The notes: generated by a model not told the origin, from the sequence alone. DNA of 64,000 nucleotides from Aptenodytes patagonicus (GCF_965638725.1 NC_134949.1:119783794-119847793); one strand, 5' to 3'; positions 49,383 through 63,100 are shown, counted from the first letter of the stretch. A program made the numbers and translations.

Positions 49383-52300
49383 GTAAAAGATAAAAGAAAA
49401 CTAATGAACAGAGGTTTAATTAGTTCCATGTAGCAATTTTAAAGCTATATTCTAAAAATAAAATACTTGGAAAGAACATCAGTAAACCATATTACTCAGG
49501 AGGATAGAAGGAGTAATAGCATGCCAGTGTGGTTGCATAACAGAGAAATAGAAACTTTGCAAAAGGTCAAATGAACATTACCACTGAGCAAAAAGGCAGT
49601 GCTTTCTCTGTATCTCCTCTTAAGAAAAAAAAAAAGAAAATAGAAAAGTTCTTCAAGATTGATGGAAAGAATAAAGATACATATAATTTAAGTTACTAGA
49701 CCCATGTAACTCTCATTGAACTAAACTGGAGCTTTGCCTGCTTAAAGACTGCAGGAAGGATGCTTCAGTATTTAAGGACTAGATCGAAACTCAAGGGAGA
49801 AGTTTAATCCTTGGCTTTCCTTGAGACTTCCTTTGTGATTTCGGGAAATTACCTACTGATAAAATGAGCAGTAGCTCCACTTATTTTCTCTTGAACTCTT
49901 CTCATTTTGTTTTTGTAGATGATGATAAACCCTTTAGGATGGTGGGCTGTCTGTACCGAAGCATGCGGGACTCCAGCATAGGAAAAGCCAAAGTCAGCAG
50001 AAACTTCTGACCATGACTGCATCACAAAATGCAACACCAGTCTACTAAACAAGGAATTGTCATCTATTGGATATATCCCATCGCAAGAGATGTTAAACGT
50101 AACTTCAAATTGATTGACTGTGTCTGTTGGTGATGTTGGATGATGCTTATCTTCAGGGGATGCACAGGTTGGCTTATAATTCAACACTGTAAAAGCAACA
50201 AATCTCCAACCCAAAAGTCCAGAGTATTAGAGTCAGAATCTAGTTAGTCTTGTTTCCTGATGGCTATTTTAATAAGGGATATATGGAGAAGCAATATGCA
50301 AGTGCTGACCTATGAAAAACATTAAATAAATTTTGAGATTATGAGCAATCATAGGTTCTTTAATGCTTTTCTCCAGATGTCTCTGCGAAGCAGGGAAGTG
50401 CATGAAATAAGGAAACATCATTTTTTTACAGACAATAGGCTGATGATAACAAAGACTTGGAGAATGTCTACATACTGTGCCTAAGCTAGCTCAGATATCC
50501 CTGCAAAGCTATGGAGGCATAGCTGAAGGAGTTGCTTAAAGTCAAAAAAGACATCCATATGCCACAACATGGAGCTGAATTGATGATTTCAGGCAAGAAT
50601 CCAGAAGACTGTTTTTCTGACAGCAAAGCTACTGCTGTCCAGACTGATAGCAGCATGTCCCCTTGCTAGAAAATAACGGTATATGGATTTACCATTAGTG
50701 GCTGGGTGTCTTGACAGGCTATGATTTAAAAATAACATTTATGCTATTAGCACCTCTTCCCTTTATTCTGAGGACAAACTGGATTATCACGTTCAAAGTC
50801 ACAAGGTTTCCTCCTGTTCTTTGTTGCATTATCCTTATTTTCTGCATTTGACATTGGAGATAAATTATTCCTGATTTTCCTACATACAAGTAGGACAAGA
50901 TTCAGGTCCTACCTTGTCAATCTTTATGTATGGATCTCCACCTCTTATTGTCAGCTAATCAGTTGTACTAAGAATTTGGTTGCATCTCCTTCTTTCTGTG
51001 CTCTTGTTTACAGCCCTTTGGAGATTTTGCCTGTTATTGCTGCTCATTCATACTCTCCCCCTTAAAAACCACTGGTCAAAATCCATCTATTTTATCTGAA
51101 AGAAATAAAATAAACATCTAACACATAATGTAGTAGAAACCCTGGCAACAGAAGCAGCAGGCTTTATTCTGTAGCAGGCTGCTTTTTGGCTTCCTAAGCA
51201 TGTATCCAACCTGAGCCCCTGGGCTGTGCATCGTCCTGTTTGGTCGAGCTGCCGTTCCATTTACTTTGGTTGCCTTCCAGAGAAAGAATCTGCTCCTCAA
51301 AAATGCTTTTGGAACCTTCAGAGAGGAAACAAGAGCATTCAGATCCCCGTGGAAGTCAAAGTGAGGACACACAGCCATTCTCCAGCTCAAGTCCGTGTTA
51401 ATGATGCTGCATCTGCTGCACATGCACACGCAGCAGGGTTATTTAAAAAACTGCAGACGGTGACTCTGATTCACTTAGCGGCTCACCTTGCTCTTCCTAC
51501 TGACAGAAAGGAGCATCTTAGGCTTAGAGCCCTTAGCATCCCCTCTGTCTTGCAGGGCATCTCCTAATGCTGCCAGGTAAATGCCAGCAAGTAACTAAGC
51601 TGCTGTAAAATTAAAGCTACACCCTACCCACAGGACAGGGGGAACTTTAAGACTTCTGAATTGTAGGAAGAAATCTGGTCTCCAAATAAAATAAAGCAAG
51701 GTTTTCCCCAAAGTGCTTAACTAAAGGGTATCCATGCCACACTTTTATTTTTCATCCTTTTTTGACCTTTAATTTAATGTAAGTACTCAAGCAATTTTAG
51801 CTGTGTTTTCTTCTCAACTTCTCCCACTTCAGGCCACACACACAAAGATCATTCTGTGACTTGACACCCCTCCTTTCTTAAAATCTTATGGTGAGGAGAA
51901 AAAAAAGGGGATGTTGTTTTAAACAACCTCAAACTAGAGTTTTTTTGTCCATTAGGGTACTTATTTATTCGTTTCAATTCATGCCTTTTTTACATTGAAA
52001 ATTATACCTTTTACAGATTCCTGTAAATGTCTAGGTATGAAAATGGCTCTTTTTCAAAAATGTGCTTCTAGATCACTAAAAATAATTCACTTTTGTTTAC
52101 ATTTTCTTTGTGTGGAATTCAAGGTAATAATATGTATATTTACCGCTCATCCCTATCTTTACTGATCTACGTTCTTTCATTTTTAATCTATCTAAACATG
52201 TATTTATTGCTGATAAAATGGTAGTCGAGACACATTACTCACCTCTTCACACACCAGATACATCAACACTGGCATCACAAGAAGGTCCCTCATCCAGCCT

Positions 52301-53827
52301 CGCCAATGCCCACTAACCTTCAGCAGTAAGCATGACTTCTGGAGGCAAGAAAATACAAGCAGTCCCTCTAGCAGACTGGCCTTGGAGTGATAGGCTAAGT
52401 TTGCCAATCTATCTACTTGTCCCAGTTCTAGACCAGATTCGCGACGGGTCATTAGCTTCACAGCATCCAGGTTTGATGCCACTAAACTCACCTGATGTGA
52501 AGTGGTATTTGATGTATTGCTGTACTTATCTCCAAATGCTCTGAATTAGTGATTTCAGAGGGCTTTTTCTTTATAATTATATTCTTGTTTATTAAAATAA
52601 AATTTCTGTTTTGGGGACTCATTGTGCCACAACATTTTATGTTTTCATGCACCACATGATCCCTCTCCAGCCACTACTACTTCATTTCTTTGTAGCACCA
52701 TAAAAGCAGTAGGGTTAGGTTCACTAATCGTTGAAGGGTCAGGTCAGTGACATGCCAGCTGCTTTTTCATACTTGGTGACCTCCAGTTGCTGAGCCAGAT
52801 GTATATATAAGGCACACAGCTCTTGGGCTCTACCTGCTAGCTACTTGAAAATTGAACTACTGCAATGATATTCCCAAAGGAAACTTTACTTTGGTTTGGC
52901 ATGAGGTACAAGGCAATTCAGAAATTGGCTCTCTCTGAAAGTCCTCCTTTCCTTGTTATTTCCTTCCAAGAATGTTAAAAAAAGAATGATCTCCACTTTT
53001 AAATTGCTGTTCACTCACCGAAGTGAATAGCCCTCACACCAAATGTATTTCCAGTGAACACAGCTCACAAAGCATTAGTAAATTAAAAATAATCAAGATG
53101 GCAGCAGTCTCTCCGAAGGAATGTATCATGACAGACGCAATATCCCAGAATATGAACTTTCTTCTGTCACTAATTCTACGTTAAATCCTTCTGAACGGTG
53201 CATGTAAGGCTCCTACATTAAACTGCTGTCCACTGAGGTGGAAACTGAAACAAAGTTAAACAGCTTTTTTGACCAAACCTTTATCACCTAAATACTATTT
53301 CACTTATTTCAGGGTTCACATTAGTACCATATTTTACCATAAAGGTGGAATTTTCATACCCTTAGAAAGAGATTAGAATTCTGTTTTTTCCACAAAAGCC
53401 CTCCTCTGCAGGTAACACATTGTCCCAAGAAAAAGTTTCGTAACAGTAGAGCATGCAAGTAGTTCAAAAAGGTGAGTTATTTTCCACTGTGCATGCACTA
53501 AATGCATGCGAATTACAATAGACGGGCCAAATGCTTTCTCAGGAGGGACACGTATTGACATCTTTGGACAGTAGCAGCAGCCTTTGAATTTTCACTTCAA
53601 CTACTGCTTAGAAACAACACTGTCAGAAAGGAAACACCTACTGTGCGCCTTCACTTGCCTTCTGATCCCTTATTAGTTAACCCTGAAGTGCATATGTATA
53701 CAGCCTTAATCCCCAAGTGAGTATCTGGACCAGGGGAAATCTGGAATTAATTGCGAAGTATTTTGGTTACTAATGCAGCTGTTACAAGTGTTTGATTTGG
53801 CAAGCGAACAGAAAAGGCACTGCATAC

Positions 53828-53960
53828 CAATTTCGTGAGCCACTGTAAAAGCTGCATGGAGGCCGTCATCTTCAATCACTGCACAGCTGCGCTCAGGAGA
53901 GCATATGGTCCCAACGTCTGCCATTCCCAGAGTATCACATGAATGGTGCCCACATAAATC
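53828..53960 (-). CDS. ADAMTS5: ADAMTS5 exon 2: catalytic domain, first half of zinc site
   Basis: This 133-nt exon begins after a strong acceptor (pyrimidine tract then GGGCAG) with the residues [17 protein letters not shown] and ends HEI plus the first base of a Gly codon, before a GTATGC donor at 53827-53826. It encodes the reprolysin-type metalloprotease segment containing three cysteines of the catalytic fold and the first half of the zinc-binding motif, HE of HExxH. The reading frame continues upstream only into intron, because exon 1 (signal peptide, furin-processed prodomain and N-terminal catalytic part) is outside the window. The starting phase is inferred to be 0, because GAT gives the expected Asp of the family sequence. 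Sequence across the exon agrees almost completely with my memory of the human protein. Confidence 0.95.
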
Positions 53961-54690
53961 CTGCCCAGGAAGGGAAAAAAAAAATCATTAAAATAAATTT
54001 TTACACCCGTAGGTAACAACAGGTTAAAGTCACCAGCCCTTTGCGAACAGCAGAACCTGGATAAAAACATCAGTATAAGCTTCCATCTAAAGATGTCAAT
54101 GCAGTTTAAAAGCACGATGACCCAATCCCACCCCTGGTAAAGTCAGTGGGAGTATTTTCATTGACTTTAAGGGAATTTGGATACGTTCTGTAATTGATTA
54201 TTGTTAGTTAAATTTGTATTTCTGCACTGCATACAGACGCTCAAACTTGCATTGAGTGAGGTATTCAAAATACATGCTGTAGAAGCATTTCTTCATTGAC
54301 AATAAAAATAGAATATTCTCTTTATTTACAGAAGGTGAACCAAGGCACAGAGAGAACGCTTCAGGTTCCTGATCAGTCCTTGAACCAGAGATCACCATTC
54401 TTTTCCAAAGGCAAGTCTTATACTTGCACTTAAAGAAATTAGATTGTAATATATTAAACCTCATGTCACATCTGTCAAGCAGTACAATGATTAATAATGT
54501 ATTACCCAATATACCAAGTATTTAAGCAATTCTCAGAGATTGCTTAAAGAGTCAGTGATATGGCAGAGTGTAAAAATCCCTTGATTCCTAGTCTTACTAG
54601 CGCAACAACTTGATCATGTTTCCTACTTGTAGGTATGGGGTGTCTCCAAAAACCATGCAGGTAGCATCAGGTTTTTTCTTTCCATTCCAG

Positions 54691-54730
54691 GATGATAATG
54701 ATGCTAATGCTAATGCTAATGCTAATGATG
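54691..54730. repeat. (GCTAAT)4 hexanucleotide repeat with flanking ATGATGATA-like sequence
   Basis: Four perfect GCTAAT copies at 54703-54726, flanked by ATGATG/GATAATG imperfect repeats. The unit carries a TAAT/ATTA homeodomain core every six bases. It lies in intron 1. Confidence 0.9.
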
Positions 54731-57068
54731 AAGGCAGCTTTGATCAGACATAGTGTTTTAATCATCAGCAGTAACTTTTCAGTGCTTCTGCTGAAGCAGA
54801 GGGAAGAATACTAGTCTGAATGTACGTATATATGCTTTTTTGGTTGAGAAGGAAAAGTAGGTACCATGTTATTTTGAACACTTCAACATTTCATTGTGGT
54901 TGAATGAAATTGTCGGTTTCAAGGCATGACAGTATTATCAAATGTTATTATCAAAATGATCAAAGAGTATCTTTTTCCCCTTCATTTTTAAGACTCTCTT
55001 CTTCCATTCAGATCTCCTTTTATAATGACTTTCTTTTATGAAGCCTTTCACAATTAAGCCATCTGAATAACAGATATCCTTTATGAGGCTTCAGGTCAAC
55101 AATGTTCACTGATTATGATAGTTTCAAATTTAGGCAAACTTGAAAATACACAGGATTCAAATCCCACTGAAGTCAAAGAAAAACACACTGAGTTCACAGA
55201 TACTGTGACAGAGCATCTCTTTACCAAACAAAAGTGTATTTTTTCCCCCCAAGATGAAATAAAGAATTTTTCAAGCTACATAGCAGTATTACATATACGG
55301 AGCGAGAATTTCGGGATCAGTTCTGGCTTCCAGGTGTCTGGGAACTCTTTTCGTTAAGTGCACTCTTGGTGCTACTTAATGTCAAGATTTAAATGCCGCA
55401 GTACCAATGAACAAAACAGCCTCACAAGAAGAGAAGGAATAAAGTTCAGAAGTATTTCAATTCCCAAATTTTCACAGGTATAATGCATGGTTTAAGAAAA
55501 ACTTCTATTCTGTAGCAATGCAGATAATATGCAGACAATTTTCTCTCTAACCCACTGGCTCCCACCCCTGACATCCAATTAGCTCCCCAGACTTTGCTTC
55601 TGGCACTGCATGGGTTATGGGAAGGTACAGAATAAGGACGCCCATTTTCAAGTACTTTAAAAGAAAGGCAATTTTTTTCTGGTTTTATTTAGGCAAATAA
55701 ACTTCATATCATTTTCAGCATCTCGGGACCAATGTTGGAAGAGGCCCTAAGTGAGGTCATGTTACTATAGCATCAAACATCTGGGGCATATTCAACAAGG
55801 AAGATATAATCCTTAAACTCCTATTACTTTTGCTTGGGTTCATATCCATTTAGGCCTTTATGTATCACTTCTGAATCTCGCCCTCTCAGTCTAAGGGTGC
55901 ATTTTACATAGAGTAAACTCTATGTAAATGTAACTGTAAGTGGTTTACCTACAGCAGCATGAGTAACAAAACTCAGAAAAAATGCATGTGCATAGTACCA
56001 ATAAAAATAACTTTTCATGGTGATATAATTGGTCTAAATAAATGAGTGTAAGCTGTATAGGAAGTAAGATACCTTCATATTAGTGCAATTTGAATTGAAT
56101 CCACACAAGCAGTTGAACTGGAATTCTTACACAAGTACCAAAAAGCACATAGATCAGACAGAAAGCAGCTTACTGGAGGAGGTCTAAATTACTCTCAGGT
56201 TGACAGTGCCAATAATAGTATAAAATGCATTAATTCAGGCCTTGTCTCTGCAGGCAGATTCTGTGTCATTTGGTCTTTTCTTGTATTTAGGTGTCATTAT
56301 TACGTAGATACTTACATCAGTACTGCTTCCAGTGCGGGCACAATTATATCGGCACACAAATGTCTTATGCCAGTGCATGATTTATTTCCATTTGCACACA
56401 AAAAGAAGCTATGCCAGTGATATGGCTATGAAGCTATACCAGCAGATGCAACCAGACCTCACAATGATTCTCTGGATTTGATGACACAAGTATAATTAAA
56501 AGAATACAATTGTTCTAAGCAGGCAATCTCATAAACTTCCTTAAGAGTTACTTCTGATGGGATGTGTGGAGTATGGAAAATTATGACAGGGATGTTAACC
56601 GTAAGCAGCCCTCAAAATTTTGAAAGCTATGCATACGATTGCATTACACCACCTTCATTAGACATCAGAAAAATAGCTATGTACGTATGCAAGCACTAAC
56701 GGACATAGCAATGTTTGGTTACTTTTCATGTTACATGTTACTGACATCACACCACGCTGCATGCCTGGGTTTTTCTCAAATCCAGTCACTTCATCAAACC
56801 GCTGTTCCTCCATTTCCATCATTTCCCAGAGTATGACACATATCCACGTATCTCAGCATCCCACTGGTAACTTTCAAGGCAGTGCTCATTTGCATAACAG
56901 TTGTCTAGACAAAACAAAGCAGGCTTTCTTTATGAAATACCTTAACTTCAGGTCAGACAAAATGAATTTCTTGAAGGGCTGTATTAGTTAAAAGTTGCTC
57001 CTAGGAAATCCCCCAGGAGAAAATAAGTGATTCTGAAAATTGCTTATCTGTAAAATTGTCTAGCTCCT

Positions 57069-57117
57069 CCCACACCCCACGGACAGCTGGAAAACAGCTG
57101 TCCTCAGATGGTGTGGG
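57069..57117. repeat. Two-stage inverted repeat with paired CAGCTG E-boxes
   Basis: The outer arms CCCACACC (57069-57076) and GGTGTGGG (57110-57117) enclose inner arms GGACAGCTG (57081-57089) and CAGCTGTCC (57095-57103) around a GAAAA loop. The inner arms each contain a CAGCTG E-box; the outer arm has a CACACCCC KLF-type box. The element borders a more GC-rich stretch reaching about 57330. A regulatory role is inferred only. Confidence 0.7.
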
Positions 57118-60100
57118 ACCAATGATCCCCGTGAAGAGGAAGAGAGGAGAGCGACCGCACTGTAGTCAGAAAGCAGTGGACAGTGATTCAGTAAAGCCGC
57201 ATTCCCTTCAGCCAGCTCCGTGACCACATCCACGCTGCCTCCCCAGCAGTCTGAGCCAGGCGGTGTGGGGAGCGCTGCAGCCGCCTACCGAATCCCAGCT
57301 GGGCAGCGCTGGAGGAGGCTTGTAAAGGATCTTGGAAACAAGGACAGGAAATATTTTCTGGCATTAGCTTCTTTGTATGAAGCTGTTATTGGGGAGGGAT
57401 GTCTACGGGTTGCCCGTCTGCTGCTAGAGCAGGGCATGTGTTGGCTACGCTTTGAACAGAGAGCATGTGCTGAGCCTTCTGGTTTTCGTTGCCGACTTCA
57501 GTCCTCAGTGACTGCATGAGGATGCTTTTTTTAAGCTAATGCTGACATTGTCAATAACCACTTAGGCAGATTACTGAAGACTCAGCTCCATTATGTGCTC
57601 AACTCATGGTCTCATTTATTATTTCTCTTGCCTCTGCATGATTTGAACTTTAATATATTTCTATTCATAGCATCACATAGTATATACTATATCCATAATT
57701 GAAGCCTATCAAGTGGCATCTCTGAGACAAATATTCTGAAAAGTTTGCTGTCGGGTCAACTCACCATTCCCTAGCTACATCGTCCTTCCCAACAGCATGA
57801 TTTTGAGTGACGTTATTGAAAATCACGCCTGTTTACACTTCCACTGATTTACATCTTTACGGCAAAATTTCTTTTGACTTAAACCTCCTGTAGCTGTACT
57901 GGCCATGGATTATTTGTTACCAGCATCAATAGCTGTATTTTTAGTTTTCCTGGGCAGTCTTGGAAAGCAGTCTCAAACTTTTATGAAGTGAAGTTTCTGG
58001 GAGTACATTACAAGTTTTTATTTCCCTTGAAAATAATTTTGTTAAAAACAGGCCCTGCTGTAATGATGCAATCTAAAAAATCTGTGTGGGTCTCCTGAAC
58101 TTTTCATACTCCAGCTAAAGCACTAAGAAAACGGGGACTCACATGATACTTAAAATCAGTTTCCAATGATTAGTTTGCTCTGGTGTGTGGCTGCTACTTA
58201 AAAAGTTAATTGCTTACTCAGATCTGTGTACTCATGTAATTGCCTGCAAATAATGGCAGAAGCTTCAAAGAATAAGTGTTTCTTGATATTTCTAAAGAAG
58301 GAATGCAGAGTCTGGCCCTTGATCTGCATTACAGTAGTTTCAAAATAGGAGAATGACTAGGAAATGCATTTGCTACACAGGAGGCCATAGATGTTAAGCT
58401 TTGGCAAAGGAATGACTTAGGAAAACTGAGCTGTACGTCATAAGACTAGTAGTTAATTAGGCAGCTTATTAAAGGCCAAATTTTCTTGGCATTCGTAAGT
58501 ACATCAAGAGCAGCTGGCTGTTTGCCATGTATACGTGGCATTGTTGTGAATGAAGATAACTGCCGTGGCACCCTGCTGGAGCAACTAATTTATCTTACCT
58601 GAAATTCTTTGATTTGTGCAGTAGGCTTAAAAACAAGAATAAACTGTTTAGTGAAACCTGGTATTAGGCCAGAGCCCGTGAACCGGATCCAAAACAGGAT
58701 TTAAGGATTAACTGTCCAATGCGGACAGTTTGGTGGAATGTAAGGGGAGAAGAACAAAATTGGCTCACGCATCCTCTGGTCTTTGAGTTATCTACCCTTC
58801 ATAGGGCTTGCGGTTTGTGACCTTATGGGCCCCAAAGTGCCACAGTTTTACAGTCCTGAACAGCTTAGCACTTAGCTAATACTAAAGCTTGATTGGGGTT
58901 GAGATGCTTCAAGTTTCTCCATCTTTGCCTCTGAGGGAAGCTAAGCCTACAGACGTTCTCAGATCAGATGTACGGGAAACCAACAGGATTAGGCTTTCTA
59001 TCAGGCACAGCTGCACATCACAGCTAACAGCTTTTACATCTCTGTGTGTTTGCTTGCTTTTCTGGTTTCTTTACAACAGCTCATGAGCTAAAGCCTTTGC
59101 CCAGTAAGAAGGTGATCCAGCTTCAAATTCCTTTCAGGGATGAGGATACTTAGAAGCATGTTTCTTAGGAGAGCGCCCTATGGTCTACACTAGACTATGG
59201 TCTACAGTGAAGGTCTGCATGTGTCCGTGTGTGCAGGGAGTTGTGGCTCCTCCTGTTGCATCCCATGTGCCAAAGGTTTCCCTAGCCCAGGCTGCAGTTA
59301 GTGCTTACAGCGCTTGGTGAAGGGACCTAATTTTTGGTTCCTATTCCTTGGCCTGCTTCTGTATTTTACACTGAGCAGTCCTTTGGTAAATTACAGAAAC
59401 AGTCTTCTCTCCGTGCTTTGGGAACCCAGACCGCCTTGCTCTAAGCAGTGCGCTCCAGTCAGCGGCTTCAGGTCACGATTTCTCTCCTTCTCACCATATG
59501 AATCTTGAATTACTTGCTAAACAGTGACATAGCTTTGGTCAGAGGGGTGGAAAGTTTCCTTAACACCTGGAACAGCTTACAACCTACTGGTTAAGGACCT
59601 CTCCTGGGAGGTGGGCGATACAGACCTAAAATCCCTCAAGCAGAGGAAGGAATTAAATACGACTTTCCGACTTCCTGCAGCAGCGTTCCCACCACAGCCC
59701 TGTAAAGGGAGGGTGGGGTCAGGCGGTATTTGGGACCCACGCATCCACCCTCCTGCGCGCCCCTCTGCAAAGTGGGTGAAAGTTTATTAATGTCACAGCA
59801 ACGCAGAACGGCACATGTGGAGGAAAGTAAGGTTCACCCAAACAGAAAGGATTACGGGTATTACCCAAAGAGCTCATGATGTCTGGAAGGCAAAAGGAGC
59901 ACAAGACCAAAATCGACAGACTGCAAAAGGTATACTGGAAATAAGGGCTAACTGGTGAAAAAAAGAATTAGGGCATGGTCTATTTTACCCCTCAACTGAT
60001 ACTACGACACTTAAAAAAGAGGCTTTACAAGCCAAAATGGTGGAAGGCTGCCCTGGAGGAAGCCTGCTGTGAAAACTCCTCTTCCTGAGGCACTGGTGGG

Positions 60101-63100
60101 TCTCTGTCATGGGGATGTCCAGGTCAGGGCACCAGGGAGAGGGCCTGGCCATCACTGCGAAGCGAGGAAGGACTCCCATCAGACTCACTGGGAGACTACT
60201 TTGCCCTCCCATGGCCATATTTTGAGAGGAAAGACCAAAGTCCTGTTACCGTTCGAGGAAAACCAGAGTGGTGATACCTGCCATACCTACCAAAACAAAA
60301 ATCACATCTTTTCCTCCAGTAGTTTAACTTAAAAATTGAGGTCGTCTTCCTTTCATGTTAATATGATAAATAGGGGCCTGAGTTTTGGGCATTTGAATCT
60401 CAAATGTAGAGAGTTGTGTTTCTGAATTCTAGGTAAGGTGAAATTCAAGAAAACCCAATGTTGGGCTAAGTTTAGCACATGCATGCTATACTTGCTGGCT
60501 TCAGAAACTACCTCCTCACCGGACTGGATATTTAGGCATGTTCTTACCCTCCCCTTGTATGGTATGGGGACCCTAGGCACTTGTCATGCAAGGACACTCT
60601 GCAACAAAGTATTAGAAATAGAGCCTAAACTGGGTTAAGCTTTTATGCTCTGAATGTACATATTAACAAAACAACTTTTTTTCCTAAAGCACATAAAGAA
60701 AATGCAGCAGCATTATGCAAACCACAGATTATTTAAAAATATTGACAAAACGCACATAAGGCATTTGGACTCTGCATGGGGAGGGGAAGGGCAAACAAAG
60801 TTTCAGTTATGAAACTGGTGGCTGGTGAACAAGGAAAAATGTGCAATTTAACTTGCCTAACCCATAGTTCCTCTGTGGGGAAATTTCACACCGTCTCTGT
60901 AGATTAGTGTGAATCACGCTACTTCTCCCACACAAATTATGTCCCACTTCATTTTCCCCAGGGACATTATCTAAATGTATTAGATTTGCAACAAAATTGG
61001 TGAAAACACTACGAAACTGGTAGACACATCACATTATAATTTCTTCAGAGTAGTAGTCACAAACATCAGTGAAATATATTCTATTGACCGTTGGTACAGT
61101 GACCTGTTTACTAATATGGGATAATAATTGTGGGAAGATGATAGTATAGAAAAGAAAAAAAGAAGAAAGAACTAGAGCCAAAGAAAGCATGTGCTCCATG
61201 CAATGAAATTATCATCTATAGAGCTGAGATAATCTGAAGCTTGCTGTTAAATTTCAACAGCACTGTCAGATTGACAGTTAAACTAAATCACACATACAAG
61301 ACCCATGTAATTACTGTGTGGAAAAAGGCAGGACAGTGGCCTTTGGCTCTAGCATGAACTTTTGGTTAGAGCCCGGCATGATGGTACTATCACGGATGAT
61401 GCTAACAAGCACTTAGGAAAGTATTTTTTCTTGCTCTTGTTGCGTGTATCTACTGTGAGAAATATCTATTTTAATTTTCACATGATTCAGAATTGGGGGA
61501 AAAGGAAAGGAACAGAATTGGATTTTGTCCAAATGCATTCAATAGTTCACTTGAAATTTAACTAAGGGTCACTAATGAAATAGACTGGATGAATTCTAGA
61601 GGATAACTGCAGAGCAGGCTAGACCTCGGAAAAGAACAGTCTGAGTTCTAGTGCAGTTTGCAAGTCACGTCTAGTATGTTTTTCTACTGTGACAAATAAT
61701 CTGGCAAGTATTTTGTTGCACGCATAAAAACCTGAAGGCTGAAGATAACCTGTTTCCAGCTTCCGAGAACTGTTCACAATAAAAAAGCCTGAAACGGACT
61801 AAATTCTAAATTTGCTGTTGACTTCACTGCCATTGAGAACAAAGCGAGCTAATCTCCAGGGGAAGAGGGCTTTACAAGCTCTTCCTCCTTCCCACCACAC
61901 AGCCGCTTCTTTACCGCCGCGCGGGGCGGAGGACTCACCTGGCCACCAGATGATCAAATCCTTGCATCACCATATTCCACGGAGGATGCTCTGAGGAGCA
62001 TGCATGTTGCTGTCAGGAGGCCCAAAAATTTACAGCTGCTGTCAAGGACTCAACCACTAAGCAGTCGAACAGCAGGGGACCCATGTATTCTCTAAGGCTG
62101 TTAAGGCCAAACCGCCTTAATGAGAGCTCTCACAGGATTTATTAGAAAATTACCACCTCCTGGTACTGACAAGTCAGACCTCTGTCAGGCTTGATACTGG
62201 CCATCGTGAGTCAAAATGAGAGATTGAGACCACTGGGAAAATATACTTCTCCTTATTAGATTTTGGGAATTTACATAATCACTGTGGAACCCAACTACGT
62301 TTCCGCAATATTTAGTGATAGATAATTTCTGTGCCCATTGAGGGTTTTTACCATTTCCTACACAGGTGATAATAATGACCAGACACGTTGCTGTAGTTTT
62401 CCTTGCAGTTACAGAGTAAACGGATTCACTGCAGCTAATGGATAGTTACATGGTTCTTGCTGCCACTGATAAGCAATATAGAGCCTTAAAATAGGTTTAA
62501 CACCAGTTGCCTGTGAACTGAACCCATGTTCGTATTTATTTACTACTTACTATGCTCTGCAGCATGATTGCTTTAAAGCCCTTATAAAATTAAATACAGA
62601 TTATGACCAAAAGCGAGTGAATGTTTTAATCCGGAATCAGTAAATCTCCTCCTAAAAATCTTTTTTCATGGGAAGTACCTCCTAGTATGAATGATGATGA
62701 TACTAATTTGAACGGTCAGTACTAACTTTATAAAAAGGGAGAGCTGCCAGCACACTCTTAGTCTATGAATGCTTATTAATTTCTCTTTAAACAAGTAATG
62801 ACAACAAAAGAGGAGGAAGCGATGGTGCTGAATTCTGACAGGATTCTTCCTTTATAAGGAACTCCAGTAAAGCTACCAGCTTTTCAGAGAGCCTCTTTTG
62901 GTGTCAAAAATAACATCCAAGTAAATGTCACTCCAGAACGAAGATAATTAGTATGTTAGAGACTTGTATGGCAACAGGCATGCATAATTTAGATTCTAAC
63001 TACACATAAACAGTTACATACAGCTGAGGACATGCGTTCAGCTGACAAACGATTTGCAAATATTATTCTGTTGACGCAGAAACACAAAGTTCAAGGTGGC

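Larger units (their letters stand above)
39281..53827 (-). other. ADAMTS5 intron 2
   Basis: 14,547 bp splitting the zinc-binding motif between exon 2 and exon 3, with donor GTATGC and acceptor TTCTGTAG. It contains a MIR-like SINE relic, two CR1 fragments and poly(A)-type simple tracts (for example 46432-46454). Long parts (39.3-45.9 kb, 49.4-53.8 kb) show no repeat or gene I recognise. Confidence 0.9.
25550..53960 (-). other. ADAMTS5: ADAMTS5 gene, coding exons 2-8 (gene-level entry, 5' part off window)
   Basis: Seven exons on the minus strand join in frame into 564 residues matching the C-terminal three fifths of ADAMTS5, a secreted zinc metalloprotease of the ADAMTS family that cleaves aggrecan and versican in cartilage and other matrices. 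Identity rests on the near-verbatim C-terminus (SAFKQCLLKKC), the HEIGHLLGLSHDD zinc site and the family domain order: catalytic, disintegrin-like, TSP1, Cys-rich, spacer, then a single C-terminal TSP1. ADAMTS1 has more TSP1 repeats after the spacer, so it fits less well. Exon lengths are 133, 168, 284, 184, 176, 176 and 574 coding nt, and all junction phases agree. Human ADAMTS5 has 930 residues, so about 366 residues should lie in exon 1 beyond position 64000. No frameshift or premature stop is visible, so the gene looks functional. Confidence 0.96.

Noticed and set aside
54326..54358. MIR-like TTTACAGAAGGTGAACCAAGGCACAGAG
   Set aside because: Only about 30 bases resemble MIR and the core region does not follow, so it was not listed as an element.
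61912..61944. Minus-strand CAG/GTGAGT donor consensus next to a small CpG-rich patch, considered as the end of ADAMTS5 exon 1
   Set aside because: The preceding codons do not match the expected end of exon 1 (an FTRE-type ending), and no open prodomain frame leads to it.
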